A stretch of DNA of 64,000 nucleotides, taken from assembly GCA_965250025.1 (NCBI GenBank), contig OZ252283.1:1-64000 (forward strand). Direction: 5' to 3'. Source of the stretch: CBDDLD01 sp965250025 (GTDB lineage Bacteria > Bacteroidota > Bacteroidia > Flavobacteriales > Flavobacteriaceae). The first letter of the stretch is position 1, and every line of letters begins with the position of its first letter. The position numbers and the translations under genes are program-made. The notes beneath the pieces were generated by a model. The model was given only the letters and a program-made list of their open reading frames with translations. It ran no database searches and was not told the DNA's origin. This document shows, piece by piece, positions 1 to 8,631 of this stretch.

Positions 1-23
1 AATAAAGTATTAATGCATAAATA

Positions 24-60
24 AAGCCCACGAGAATTGATTAAATACTCTTGTGGGCTT
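24..60 (-). terminator. Intrinsic terminator of the DUF4407-like gene
   Basis: A 12-bp stem (AAGCCCACGAGA pairing with TCTTGTGGGCTT, one G-U pair) closes a 13-base loop. On the minus strand it is followed by a T-rich stretch (TTTATTTAT). It lies 14 bases past the stop codon of the gene at 75-1298, so it most likely ends that transcript. Confidence 0.75.
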
Positions 61-74
61 CGTTAAGAGAACTA

Positions 75-1298
75 TTATGCAGAAGTATGAGTTTGCTGCT
101 GAACAAAATTGTCAAGTAACTTCTCGATAATATAGGGACGATAGTAATTCTCATAATATTCTTTAGGGTACTTTTTCTGTCCCTCAATATCCATTTTAAG
201 AATTTCATCAATTTGACTCTCCATATTCCTTCGTAGTTTAAATTGATACGCCATCTGCTCCTTGAATATTTCATATTTAGAGCGAATATTTAGAGTTTCA
301 GTAATTTTTTGGTATTCTATATTATGTCTTACGTCTTGCTTTGCTAACAACTCATCAAATCTATTATTTTCAATTTTGTTGCATATTTCAGATTCTTCTA
401 AAGCCCTATTTTGATAGGCTTGAACGCTATATTGGTAACTTCTCTTAGCGATAAGGGGTAAAGCTTCTAAAGAAGCTGCTATAACAAAAAATGCAATGTA
501 AAACATTACAACCATCTTACTACTTTTACCATTTTTACCTGAATGAAATACAACTATATTTAATGCATTTAGTCTAGAAACTACACCAGAATCTTTATAT
601 TCAGTTAATGATGCTAATGCTTGATTTTTTTCATTTATTACCTCTTTGCGTCTCTGCTTTATTTCTTCAATTATAATTTCATTGGCTGCAATTTTGTCTG
701 CTACACTTGAATCAATGCGATCTCTAATTCTTTCCTTAGCAATGGCGATCTCACCTCTACCACCTCCACGACTAGTGCCATTTCCGTCGTTTATCTCATC
801 ACCTACATCATTAGTGGCCTTAATAACTTGGTCAATTGACGCGTTATTTTGATCAGAAATTGATTTAATTTCATTATCCAAACTTCTAATTCTAGGGAGA
901 TAGAGTTGAGCAATACTATCTCTTTGTACTTGAAGGTTATTTGCTAAATTAGATTTTATATCACTATCAAAAAATTGCAACTCAAATACAGCGCTATGTA
1001 TAATTATAAAACCACCAATTACAGCCAGTCTTACTATTGTCAAGTAAGTATCTTTACCAACCCGAGCAGCTATTATAGTCATATCTAAAAGGCCAACGAA
1101 AATAAACCAAGCTAATCCTAGGAACATTATTGCCTGATTGGAAAGATTGTAAAACATAAGCTTCAAAAAAAAGATAAATAAGATAGCACTAGCCATAGCG
1201 GTAAATACTATACACAAGCTAAGTTTATTTAAATTTAATACATGATCACCTCCTAGCTTTTGTGTTATACTACTTTTAAAAAAGATATTGTTCTTCAT
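75..1298 (-). CDS. DUF4407-like membrane protein
   Basis: The 407-residue protein has three hydrophobic segments in its first 120 residues (about 25-50, 55-75 and 87-108), a long charged and helical middle (about 120-255) and a further membrane segment near 265-285, followed by a charged C-terminal tail. This arrangement of paired membrane helices around a coiled-coil-like insert matches the DUF4407 family, whose function is unknown. A Gly/Arg-rich patch (near residue 178) interrupts the coiled coil. It is the last gene of a run of four minus-strand genes; a perfect stem-loop separates it from the gene at 1387. The family call rests on topology and general resemblance, not on a motif. Confidence 0.6.
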   Translation of the reverse strand: MKNNIFFKSSITQKLGGDHVLNLNKLSLCIVFTAMASAILFIFFLKLMFYNLSNQAIMFLGLAWFIFVGLLDMTIIAARVGKDTYLTIVRLAVIGGFIIIHSAVFELQFFDSDIKSNLANNLQVQRDSIAQLYLPRIRSLDNEIKSISDQNNASIDQVIKATNDVGDEINDGNGTSRGGGRGEIAIAKERIRDRIDSSVADKIAANEIIIEEIKQRRKEVINEKNQALASLTEYKDSGVVSRLNALNIVVFHSGKNGKSSKMVVMFYIAFFVIAASLEALPLIAKRSYQYSVQAYQNRALEESEICNKIENNRFDELLAKQDVRHNIEYQKITETLNIRSKYEIFKEQMAYQFKLRRNMESQIDEILKMDIEGQKKYPKEYYENYYRPYIIEKLLDNFVQQQTHTSA

Positions 1299-1332
1299 GT
1301 TCTAATGGTATTATTAAATTATTTTTATGTTA

Positions 1333-1367
1333 AGCAAATCAATTCAGCATGACTGAATTGATTTGCT
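1333..1367 (-). terminator. Perfect 15-bp stem-loop between two minus-strand genes
   Basis: AGCAAATCAATTCAG is followed after five bases by its exact reverse complement. It sits 19 bases beyond the stop of the gene at 1387-1980 and about 35 bases before the start of the gene ending at 1298. There is no strong T run on either side, so it may be a weak terminator, an mRNA-stabilising hairpin or an attenuator. Confidence 0.5.
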
Positions 1368-1386
1368 GGTAATTTTAGTCTTTGAT

Positions 1387-1980
1387 TCATACTTTAAAAT
1401 CTAAATCTAGCCCTTGGAGAAAGTCATTGAGCATTTTGTCCTGAGACTCAAAGTGCAATGTGCTATGTTGACGTAGGCTTCTCTCAAACATGTCTTTAGA
1501 CTCAGCAGGAGCTCGTGCTATAAGACTAGTGAACTTCTCAAACCATGCAGCAAATTTTTCATTATCTAGATAGAATTGTTCTAAGATTTTATTTTTACTA
1601 TTTGTGATTTGAGCTACTTTTCCTACTTGAACATTTGCAGAGAAAGTATGATGTAAGGCTTTATGCAACGTTCTTGTCAATTCGATAGCAGATTGGCATT
1701 GAATAGCTACTATAGATTGATTGGCGGCTGACATCGTCTTGGATAAATTTACTTCTGCTTGCTGGGCAACTTCTAATAAGTTTTTCTCCCCTTTTGACAA
1801 AGCTAAATAGCCAAGTAGACCTTTAGACTTTTTATTGATATTATCAATTTTTGACATTAAATACTCTTTATCTTTTTCTACGCCATTTCTCATTGAAACT
1901 TGCATATCCTTTTGAAGGCTATCAAGTTGACGTTCATTATTGCTGCTTATTCCACTGTTAAATTGGTTCATGCTTTTCAT
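1387..1980 (-). CDS. Hypothetical helical cytoplasmic protein
   Basis: I do not recognise this 197-residue protein. It has no signal peptide or membrane segment. The first 60 residues are charged and probably coiled coil; the rest is helical with a conserved-looking C-terminal half rich in Phe, Ala and Leu. The ATG at 1980 (MKSMNQ) is chosen because the alternative at 2010 would overlap the upstream gene by 17 bases; either is possible. It lies between an exported low-complexity protein and a DUF4407-like membrane protein, so a role with that membrane protein is a guess from position only. Confidence 0.55.
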   Translation of the reverse strand: MKSMNQFNSGISSNNERQLDSLQKDMQVSMRNGVEKDKEYLMSKIDNINKKSKGLLGYLALSKGEKNLLEVAQQAEVNLSKTMSAANQSIVAIQCQSAIELTRTLHKALHHTFSANVQVGKVAQITNSKNKILEQFYLDNEKFAAWFEKFTSLIARAPAESKDMFERSLRQHSTLHFESQDKMLNDFLQGLDLDFKV

Positions 1981-1993
1981 AATTTTAAAATTT

Positions 1994-2467
1994 TTATCCT
2001 TTTTTATCAATTATCACTCGACCATTCATGGTTCTGTGATATACTGTTTTTCCTTCTTTGTCTTTGACAATATGCCCCTTACCTGCCTTGTCGGAAGTCG
2101 ATGCTGAATTGCCAGTTACATGCCGTTTACCGTTTTTCTGAGTCACTGAAGTTCCATATACGGCAGATTTTTTACCATCTGCTCTAGTATATGTATTGAC
2201 ATGTATTACATTAGAGCCATTTGAATTATTGCTTGTGCCAGAAACATTAGTCCCTGTACCACTAGTTTTTTTAGTCGAAATGCTTAAACCAGAACCACTA
2301 TTATTGCTATTACCAATATTTCTTGATGCTCTAGTACTAGTTGAAACATTGTCAGTCTTTTTGATGCCTGTCGGAACAGTTTTAGATACTCTTCCTTGAG
2401 CATATAAATTAGCACTTCCAATGGTCAGGAGTAATGCAAATCCTAAATAGATACTTACTTTTTTCAT
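1994..2467 (-). CDS. Exported Ser/Thr/Asn-rich protein
   Basis: The 157-residue product starts with a clear signal peptide (MKKVSIYLGFALLLTIGSANLYAQ, cleavage after the Ala before Gln). The mature part is a low-complexity region rich in Ser, Gly, Thr and Asn (about residues 40-90), then a more ordered basic tail with a Lys-Gly-His-Ile-Val motif and a terminal VIIDKKG. No enzyme motif is visible. It belongs to the same minus-strand run as its neighbours (13 bases or slight overlap to the next gene, about 60 bases from the previous one). Function unknown. Confidence 0.55.
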   Translation of the reverse strand: MKKVSIYLGFALLLTIGSANLYAQGRVSKTVPTGIKKTDNVSTSTRASRNIGNSNNSGSGLSISTKKTSGTGTNVSGTSNNSNGSNVIHVNTYTRADGKKSAVYGTSVTQKNGKRHVTGNSASTSDKAGKGHIVKDKEGKTVYHRTMNGRVIIDKKG

Positions 2468-2528
2468 GCTTATTTAATTTTTATGTTATTATTATTGTGA
2501 TAGATTAAAATCGTCGAGGTTTTTTAAA

Positions 2529-3944
2529 TCATGATGTCACGAGTGTACCAATTAACACACCGATGGCTAAGCTTTCAGGGACTGCTTTCATAGCAGCCTT
2601 CATTTTCTGCTTTGTGGTATATGTTATGGGTGTCGTATTATAGCTATATACAGCTCCTTCCGTAGTCTCTATTAACGCTGCAGCTAAAATTCTCGAAGTA
2701 TTTTTGGAAATACCTACTTTAGCTATTGTTTTTGCTGTCGATTTGGTCAAAACTTGAGCAGGTGAGACCCAAATCCCTGCAAAGCTAGCGTTATTGTAGT
2801 CTTTTAAATATCGTTGCTTTAGGCGATATTCTTTTTGAGTTTCTTCCCAATTATTTTTCTTAAAGTTTGGGATTTCTTCCTTTTCTGAATTAAAAAGGTT
2901 TTTAATGCCAACATATATTTGTTTTGATAAAGCTATGGCCTCAGACGAAAATCCATAGGCAACACTATTAACAAAGCCATAACCCATGGCTTTTTCCTTG
3001 CTGTCACTTTCAAAACCAAAATAGTTTTCATTGAAAAAATAAGGACATTCAATAGTATAAATTTGGTCATTACGTATAACACTTAATCTTAAGGGTATTT
3101 CTACTCCCTTATTTAAGTCTATTCCATGAAAGTAAAGTTGGGCGTATAAGTCGGATCCACTAAAAACAGGTTCATCAGCACTTATAATGTAGTCTCCTAG
3201 AAGTAATGGGAAATCCCCACCATTTATAGTTTGAGCTTTAAAAAGGCTGCTAACTCTTACACCTTGAGTGTGGAAGCCATTGTCGTCATCTAGATTAGCA
3301 AGCATGAACGGGTAGTCTTCTTCGGGATTCTTAAATGCTTTTGAGAACCACATTTGCCTTTCTAAAGATCGTCTGATTATTGGAGCAAGTTTAAGTTTCT
3401 CTTTTAAGTCAGATTTGTAGTTTTGAGAGCTTGGGTCATAAAACAAGGATGTAATATCTGGGTCTTGGAGTACAAACTCAGCATTTCTCTCAGAATCTAA
3501 AGACAGCTGAGTAAATAATCTTGCATCATGTCTTTGATTAGTTAGGTTGGTCGCTGATATTTTATATTCAAAATTATCTTCATATGTATTGAATAATATA
3601 CTTTCCGTATTTTCAGAGTCGACGAACTCCATAACAATTGGAATATCTTCGTTTATATCGTAAACCCACCTGAGTAATTCAGACTCACTATTAGGTGTAA
3701 AGGCCAAAATTGAAAACTTAGCATTCTTATCTTTAGTTTTAACAACATGAGTCAATTCTTGACCTGGTTCAATTTTTATCCATCCTTTAACTATATATTC
3801 ATCTTTTTTTGATGTATAACCATAAGAATATTTGGCAGTATACACAGTATTGTTGAAGATAGTTAGAGATGCTTCGTAACTTTTAAAAAATATCTGATTA
3901 ATCATTACTAAGCCGGCAACCAATATCAGTAATCTTTTTTTCAT
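2529..3944 (-). CDS. Exported protein with DUF1036-like N-terminal domain
   Basis: The 471-residue protein has an N-terminal hydrophobic segment (residues 1-22) that could be a signal peptide or anchor. Residues 25-60 resemble DUF1036: a short beta unit with 'FNNT', then a 'VKGWIKIEPGQ' stretch like the GW-x-x-I-x-P-G core of that family, which is otherwise of unknown function. The remainder is beta-rich until about residue 300, with a short hydrophobic, Ala-rich C-terminal segment (about 430-471) that may insert in a membrane. It is the first gene of the minus-strand run 3944-75. Function unknown; the DUF1036 resemblance is by eye. Confidence 0.55.
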   Translation of the reverse strand: MKKRLLILVAGLVMINQIFFKSYEASLTIFNNTVYTAKYSYGYTSKKDEYIVKGWIKIEPGQELTHVVKTKDKNAKFSILAFTPNSESELLRWVYDINEDIPIVMEFVDSENTESILFNTYEDNFEYKISATNLTNQRHDARLFTQLSLDSERNAEFVLQDPDITSLFYDPSSQNYKSDLKEKLKLAPIIRRSLERQMWFSKAFKNPEEDYPFMLANLDDDNGFHTQGVRVSSLFKAQTINGGDFPLLLGDYIISADEPVFSGSDLYAQLYFHGIDLNKGVEIPLRLSVIRNDQIYTIECPYFFNENYFGFESDSKEKAMGYGFVNSVAYGFSSEAIALSKQIYVGIKNLFNSEKEEIPNFKKNNWEETQKEYRLKQRYLKDYNNASFAGIWVSPAQVLTKSTAKTIAKVGISKNTSRILAAALIETTEGAVYSYNTTPITYTTKQKMKAAMKAVPESLAIGVLIGTLVTS

Positions 3945-4393
3945 AAAATTTTAAGTTTAGTTTCCTCTTCATTAAATGAATCGCACGATAATTATGATTA
4001 CCTCCGTTTTTGAAATGTTAAAATTTTAATTAGGATGAAAATGAAATAGTTTAATAATTGAAACGGCTTCCTGTTACGGGATGTTTTAGTTACTTTGCAG
4101 AGATTCGTTTTTAATGCAATACGTTACGCACATCAGCCTGTATTCACTTAACATGTATTTGAATGTTGTTATATTTTTTGTTGTTTTTTCGAGATTATAC
4201 TCTCTGAAGAGCTCTATAAGCTGCCTAATCTATTGGGTTTAGAAGAAATAACAACAAATTATAACTACTATGTATTCTTTTTAATAGTGTAGAATGTGTA
4301 AGAAGTTAGCAATAATTATTTTTTATATTCCTTACTATATTTTTTTAAATATAGAATAGTCTACACTATCTACACTTTTCGCGTAATTAATTC
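3945..4393. other. 449-base non-coding region with iteron-like inverted repeats
   Basis: No gene is seen. The right part holds two blocks of a TCTACAC-type motif: one strand carries TCTACAC twice in tandem at 4360-4366 and 4369-4375, and the other orientation (TAGTGTAGAATGTGTAAGA) lies at 4285-4303. The two blocks flank a very AT-rich stretch of about 55 bases. Because a primase/helicase-like gene begins the neighbouring module, this could be an origin or a repressor-binding region of the integrated element. The left part (3945-4280) shows nothing I can assign beyond likely promoter sequence for the gene ending at 3944. Confidence 0.4.
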
Positions 4394-5806
4394 TTATTTC
4401 GCTTTGAAAACGAAGTAAGTGGAGGAATTAGTTCTGTCTTCAATTAATTCTAACCCCTTATATTCAGCATATCTTGACAACCATAATTTCAGTATAGCAT
4501 AATGACTATTTAGGAACTCATACTTATCCCCATATTCATCAATCAAAGCATTCCTTAACGTTAATTTTAAGTATTTTTTTCCTGTTTTATTAAATCGATT
4601 CTCCATTAGCTCCCAAAAATCTGGGGATGTCTCATTTTTAAGCATTTTTAGTCTTGATGTCTCGTTATTATATTCGATCAAACCTCTGGAGAGAAATAAC
4701 CTAATGCAACTAACCATAAAGAAATCAAACCTCTTCCATTCTTTTTTATCCCAGTCGGTAAAAAACTCGCAATTAAACTCATCTAAGGGTGAATTAGCAT
4801 CGTTGAAAAAATCGTTTAAAAAAATATCAAATCTACGCCGTTTAAAGCTTGATGAATCACCTCTAATTGTATAATTGGTTGTGATAATAAATTTAGGACT
4901 TCTTTTGAAAGGAATAATAATGATAGGCTGATGCTTCTTTTCAACGGGCATATCATCAGTTATTACACTAAATAATGATTCAAGATTAAAATTTTTATTA
5001 ACGTCATCAATTTGAATAATATTAGTTAATTCGTTAATGTTCTGATAAGCAAATTTATTATCGGCAAAGTTTGAATTTTTACCATTAAACATAGCTTTTT
5101 GCACAATCTTTGAAATAGCTTTTACAATCAAACCTTTTCCCGAACCTCCTTTTGGTCTTCCGTCATCAATTGTATTGTCATCGTTGATGATTATGCATTT
5201 TGGATTACTAGGGTCTTTATAGATATGCAATAAATAACCAATTGCGCTACAAAGGGAAATAAAATGAGCCTTATCATTAGTAATTAGCTTCAAGAATTCA
5301 CTAAACATTGAACTCTCATTAGTATCATTATTGTAAATCTTAAATGATCTATTTATTATCCATTCTTTCCAAATGAAGCCTTCAGCTTTATGGTATGGAA
5401 CTTTTTGGAGTTTTTTATTTTTCTCAATGACAACAATGCCATTTTTGAAATACTTGTAGCTTTTAAGTTTATTATCCTCTAATTGCGAATACTCTGATTC
5501 CGTTAATGTAAGTAGCAGAGCTTTATTTTTTATTAATAGAATTTCTCCTTGCTTAATAAATGCAGACTCTAGTGATGCATTATTAAAACTCTCAACGTAT
5601 TTGTTACAATGCTTAAAAATATCTTCAGCTTGGACAATTTCAGCAATGTTGCTTTTTATTCGTATCGCATTTCCGCGATAAAACCTAAAACCCTCTTCTT
5701 TTAAAAAGACTCTTAGCTTTGGTGATAATATTTTAAACTCTTTTTTATGTTGTCTATAATATGATTCCCAAAATTTTATCCTTGAAGTATCCTTTTTCTT
5801 CCCCAT
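4394..5806 (-). CDS. Primase/SF3 helicase-like ATPase of a mobile element
   Basis: The 470-residue protein carries a P-loop at residues 216-225 (G-R-P-K-G-G-S-G-K-G, Lys224), a likely Walker B/sensor segment with 'IIQIDDV' and a 'KFIITTNY' sensor-1 motif about 80 residues later, followed by 'SFKRRR' as arginine finger. This order is that of superfamily 3 helicases in phage and plasmid primase-helicase proteins (the NrS-1/DUF5906 type group). It would unwind or prime element DNA during replication. The stop is followed by the iteron-like block at 4285-4380, and the start lies 2 bases from the HTH gene stop, so the two are co-transcribed. Confidence 0.7.
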   Translation of the reverse strand: MGKKKDTSRIKFWESYYRQHKKEFKILSPKLRVFLKEEGFRFYRGNAIRIKSNIAEIVQAEDIFKHCNKYVESFNNASLESAFIKQGEILLIKNKALLLTLTESEYSQLEDNKLKSYKYFKNGIVVIEKNKKLQKVPYHKAEGFIWKEWIINRSFKIYNNDTNESSMFSEFLKLITNDKAHFISLCSAIGYLLHIYKDPSNPKCIIINDDNTIDDGRPKGGSGKGLIVKAISKIVQKAMFNGKNSNFADNKFAYQNINELTNIIQIDDVNKNFNLESLFSVITDDMPVEKKHQPIIIIPFKRSPKFIITTNYTIRGDSSSFKRRRFDIFLNDFFNDANSPLDEFNCEFFTDWDKKEWKRFDFFMVSCIRLFLSRGLIEYNNETSRLKMLKNETSPDFWELMENRFNKTGKKYLKLTLRNALIDEYGDKYEFLNSHYAILKLWLSRYAEYKGLELIEDRTNSSTYFVFKAK

Positions 5807-5808
5807 TG

Positions 5809-6093
5809 CTATTTTCTTAGCAAAGTCAATGCTGACATGATTTCACTTCGCTTATAGTATCTCCTTGCTCCAGAAATTCCATAAGCCTTAATCTTATTTT
5901 TCTTTTGCCAATGCCAAAGCGTACTTGGGTCTATGGATAGGATTTTGCAAACCTGCTCTCTGGTTAGAATTTCGGCATTAGCATTTTCGTGAAGTAATTC
6001 TTTTTTTAAAGTTTGCAACTCGATTTTTACGCTTTCCTTTATGAGTTCAGCGAGTTGCTCTGGTGTAGTTTGAATGAATTGAAGTGTTCCCAT
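5809..6093 (-). CDS. Excisionase-like helix-turn-helix protein
   Basis: In this 94-residue protein, residues 43-90 form a MerR/excisionase-type winged HTH of the HTH_17 kind: 'ILTREQVCKILSIDPSTLWHW' is the helix-turn-helix and 'RRYYKRSEIMSAL' is the typical wing and following helix. The first 40 residues form a helix that may dimerise. Such proteins sit next to Bacteroidetes integrases and act in excision or in regulating the replication gene. It is followed after 2 bases by the primase/helicase gene. The about 105-base upstream gap probably holds its promoter. Confidence 0.75.
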   Translation of the reverse strand: MGTLQFIQTTPEQLAELIKESVKIELQTLKKELLHENANAEILTREQVCKILSIDPSTLWHWQKKNKIKAYGISGARRYYKRSEIMSALTLLRK

Positions 6094-6200
6094 ATCTTAT
6101 TATTTAATTTATAATAAGCGAAGCTACAGGAGTCTAAATGCTTATGCACATCTATTAAATTGTTTAAAATTGTGCTAATTGTTTTAATATATTTTAACAA

Positions 6201-6986
6201 CTACTTTGTCAAACTGGATTCAAAAACACCACTGATTTTGCTATATAAATTTTTATATTCTATCGTGTCTTTTAAATTTTGATTAAACTGTTTGTTGAAG
6301 TTTTGTTGAGATTGCTTTTCTCTATCTAAAGCTTTCTCAAAAGATTTTTTGAGAGCCACTCGTGTAATAGGCTCAAGATAGCCTAAATCAATCATTACTT
6401 TTATTAATAAATTAAAAGTAAAGTGGTCGCTTGATTGATATAGGTTTTTCAGTTCTGAAATAAACTTTTCTTTATGAATTTCGTTTACAAACTTTTTTAA
6501 GTATTCTTTTGCTTCTCTTACTTCAGCTTTTTTTCGACCCACTTTTTTTCGGACACTCCTATTTACTTTTTCATTACTGAATCCAGTTTCTCTTTTTATT
6601 CGTTCTTCTAATTTTTCAGCATTAGGAAGAAATGATAAATCTTCTTCATTGTCTAAGTTAAAATCAAATGCTGCAAATATTTCTTCCTCATTTTCATAAT
6701 TTCTATTTGATCCTCTATCAACCAACATTTTTTCTAGTTTCTTCTGAATTTCTACCCCTTTTTTTATATTCCAAATGAGAACTCTGATGCTTTTTTCTTT
6801 TATCTCTTTTGTTTTGACAAAATAAATTCCATCCAAAATATGCTCCTCAATCAGAAAGCATTGGCGTCGTAAATCTTCTATTCCGAGATTGTCTCCTTTA
6901 TTTAATAACTCAAATTCTATTTTATGAATCAAATTATTAAGATTACGTATTTTGTCTTTTGTATGTATACTCCAATTAAATTCCAT
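6201..6986 (-). CDS. Hypothetical helical protein of the integrative element
   Basis: The 261-residue protein is highly charged and almost entirely helical, with no signal peptide, membrane segment or recognised motif. A Lys/Arg-rich stretch near residues 143-155 (KKVGRKKAEVREAK) may contact nucleic acid. It lies 19 bases downstream of the integrase stop and is probably co-transcribed with it. Proteins of this sort between integrase and HTH genes are common in Bacteroidetes elements, but I know no function for them. Confidence 0.55.
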   Translation of the reverse strand: MEFNWSIHTKDKIRNLNNLIHKIEFELLNKGDNLGIEDLRRQCFLIEEHILDGIYFVKTKEIKEKSIRVLIWNIKKGVEIQKKLEKMLVDRGSNRNYENEEEIFAAFDFNLDNEEDLSFLPNAEKLEERIKRETGFSNEKVNRSVRKKVGRKKAEVREAKEYLKKFVNEIHKEKFISELKNLYQSSDHFTFNLLIKVMIDLGYLEPITRVALKKSFEKALDREKQSQQNFNKQFNQNLKDTIEYKNLYSKISGVFESSLTK

Positions 6987-7005
6987 TCTGCTGTAAGGTT
7001 ATCTT

Positions 7006-8262
7006 TTAGAAGTAATTTGTTATCTCCAACGCTAAGTCCTTGTTACTCTTACCTATATAATTTAAAAACATTTGTTCTGTTTTATGCCCAGTAACATATA
7101 TAAGAAACGAAGTCGGTATCTGACCATAAAAGTTAGTAGCAAATGACCTCCTGCCGATATGAGACGTAACCAATTCCCACTTCTGATAATTATCCACTTG
7201 TTTCCTGTAAGGGAATTTATCATCACCTTTAACTTTAATGAGTTTACTGCCTTTTAATTTCTCATTAATCTCGGCTTTAGCGCAAACTAGCTTTATATAT
7301 TCATTGTATTTCTGGCTAGATATTGCTCTAGGAAAATTGCCTTTTCTTTTCTTCAGTATTTTCAAAACTTTTGGATGCAGAGGAACAGTCATATTTTTTC
7401 CTGTCTTCTTTTGAGTAAACTCAATTAAGTGCTTTCCTTTTTCAATTCTAATCTGGTCTTTATTGAATCGCATAAAATCAGAAACACGTTGCCCAGTATA
7501 ACAGCTAATGATTAGCCAATCACGAGCATTCATTAAACTTTCATTGAGTTTCTTTTTATTTAGTTTCTCTATTGTCTCAAGCTCTTCAAAAGTCAGATAG
7601 ATTTTGTCAACCTTGACTTCTTTCAACTTTATCCTTTCTAACTGAGAGCTTATTTCAATTCCATTGTACATAGCATGTTTGCAAACAGCTTTTATAGTAT
7701 GTATAGCTCTAGCAATAGTATTGGTAGAATAGCCTTTTTCAATACAAAATGTTTCGAAGCTAGTTTTAAAAACTGAATCAACATCTATTATCTTGATGCT
7801 CTTTTCAATGCTGCTTTCATACTTCTCAATAAGTCTTTTTACAACAGTATAATTTTTTAGTGTCTGTTCTGCGAGTTCATTTTTTCTCTCCTTCAGATAA
7901 AATTCAAAATATGGCAATAAGGATTTTGGAAGGGCTTTAGATTTTTTTGGTGGGTTATAGTATAAATCCAATTGATTTGATAACCAAGCCTTATTTATAC
8001 TTTCAGGGTTACTATTATTAAATGCCTTTAGAACATGGTTTTCTATCTTGTTTAGCTCTGAATTAACTTCAATCTGAAGATTCTTAATATCTATATCCTT
8101 TGGACTTTTTTGTGAGTGATATTTATCCCAATACAGCTTTGAAACCTCTAATTGTGTTTTACCACCTATAACATGATTTGTATTATTGTGAGTGAAAAGT
8201 AGTCTTAAATTTAAAAAAGACTTCTCTCTTTTAGAGCGATATAAGTAGTTTACAGCTGCCAT
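7006..8262 (-). CDS. Tyrosine-type site-specific integrase
   Basis: This 418-residue protein has an N-terminal arm-binding domain (1-100), a SAM-like core-binding domain (about 110-215) and a catalytic domain (about 220-418). The catalytic residues are visible: Arg259 in 'TGQRVSDF', His368 and Arg371 in 'SHIGRRSF', His393 in 'TGHKT' and Tyr402 in 'FLNYIG'. It would integrate and excise the element by strand exchange through a covalent phosphotyrosine. The gene reads away from 8263, the probable attachment side. All key residues are intact, so the enzyme may be active. Confidence 0.9.
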   Translation of the reverse strand: MAAVNYLYRSKREKSFLNLRLLFTHNNTNHVIGGKTQLEVSKLYWDKYHSQKSPKDIDIKNLQIEVNSELNKIENHVLKAFNNSNPESINKAWLSNQLDLYYNPPKKSKALPKSLLPYFEFYLKERKNELAEQTLKNYTVVKRLIEKYESSIEKSIKIIDVDSVFKTSFETFCIEKGYSTNTIARAIHTIKAVCKHAMYNGIEISSQLERIKLKEVKVDKIYLTFEELETIEKLNKKKLNESLMNARDWLIISCYTGQRVSDFMRFNKDQIRIEKGKHLIEFTQKKTGKNMTVPLHPKVLKILKKRKGNFPRAISSQKYNEYIKLVCAKAEINEKLKGSKLIKVKGDDKFPYRKQVDNYQKWELVTSHIGRRSFATNFYGQIPTSFLIYVTGHKTEQMFLNYIGKSNKDLALEITNYF

Positions 8263-8416
8263 ACAAAAATTAAAAAAATGTACGATTATTGTACGATTTA
8301 ATTAAATCTGCTACAAACTTATGCAAACTAAATCAAAATAAAAAATTTGTAAAAACTCTTGAAATCATTGTTTTTATTGATTTAAAGTCAATTTTTATAG
8401 TGGGTTGAGCAAATTG

Positions 8417-8424
8417 TATTTTTG
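8417..8424 (+). promoter_or_regulatory. Bacteroidetes -7 box for the candidate small RNA
   Basis: TATTTTTG fits TAnnTTTG exactly and would place the transcript start near 8431, where the pseudoknot-forming sequence begins. No convincing TTG -33 box is seen at the usual distance. Confidence 0.45.
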
Positions 8425-8430
8425 TGTTAT

Positions 8431-8513
8431 AGTACTTCCACCTTGAGTACAGATAAACCACCAAAAGGTGAGGACACAAGCGAGTTTCAATAAATGAAGT
8501 TCGCTTTTTTTTT
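8431..8513 (+). ncRNA. Candidate small RNA: H-type pseudoknot plus terminator
   Basis: Stem 1 pairs 8432-8436 (GTACT) with 8446-8450 (AGTAC). The loop bases 8439-8444 (CACCTT) can pair with 8465-8470 (AAGGTG), giving an H-type pseudoknot with an A-rich 14-base third loop. An 11-bp terminator stem (8479-8489 with 8495-8505, two G-U pairs) and a run of nine T (8505-8513) follow. With the -7 box at 8417 this defines a transcript of about 80 bases. It could be a free small RNA or a leader of the pseudopilin operon starting at 8632. I cannot place it in a known family; the flavobacterial Flavo-1 motif is one to test. Confidence 0.5.
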
Positions 8514-8631
8514 GGAGTGAAGCAATATGTTTCCTGTCATAATTATCCATTTTTAGATAATTTTAATGAGAAGGCTTTTCTATAATAGAAAATAGGTTAT
8601 TTTTAATAACTGCAAAGTCATATTGGTTTAT

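Larger units (their letters stand above)
4285..8262 (-). mobile_element. Integrative-element module: integrase, HTH, primase/helicase
   Basis: Four minus-strand genes (tyrosine integrase, unknown protein, excisionase-like HTH, primase/SF3-helicase-like ATPase) plus the iteron-like region form the usual early module of small Bacteroidetes integrative elements. The integrase is the outermost gene, as expected next to an attachment site, which would then lie in 8263-8520. No relaxase, transfer genes or phage structural genes are seen, so it is either a satellite-type element, a remnant, or one that continues left past the window start. The direct repeats marking its ends were not found. Confidence 0.55.

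Noticed and set aside
4285..8262. A complete conjugative element or prophage
   Set aside because: No relaxase, Tra genes, capsid or portal genes occur in the window; only an integration/replication module is visible.
8431..8513. tmRNA 3' end or preQ1 riboswitch
   Set aside because: No T arm or CCA-type acceptor end is present, and the preQ1-I conserved loop bases are missing; only the pseudoknot shape is similar.
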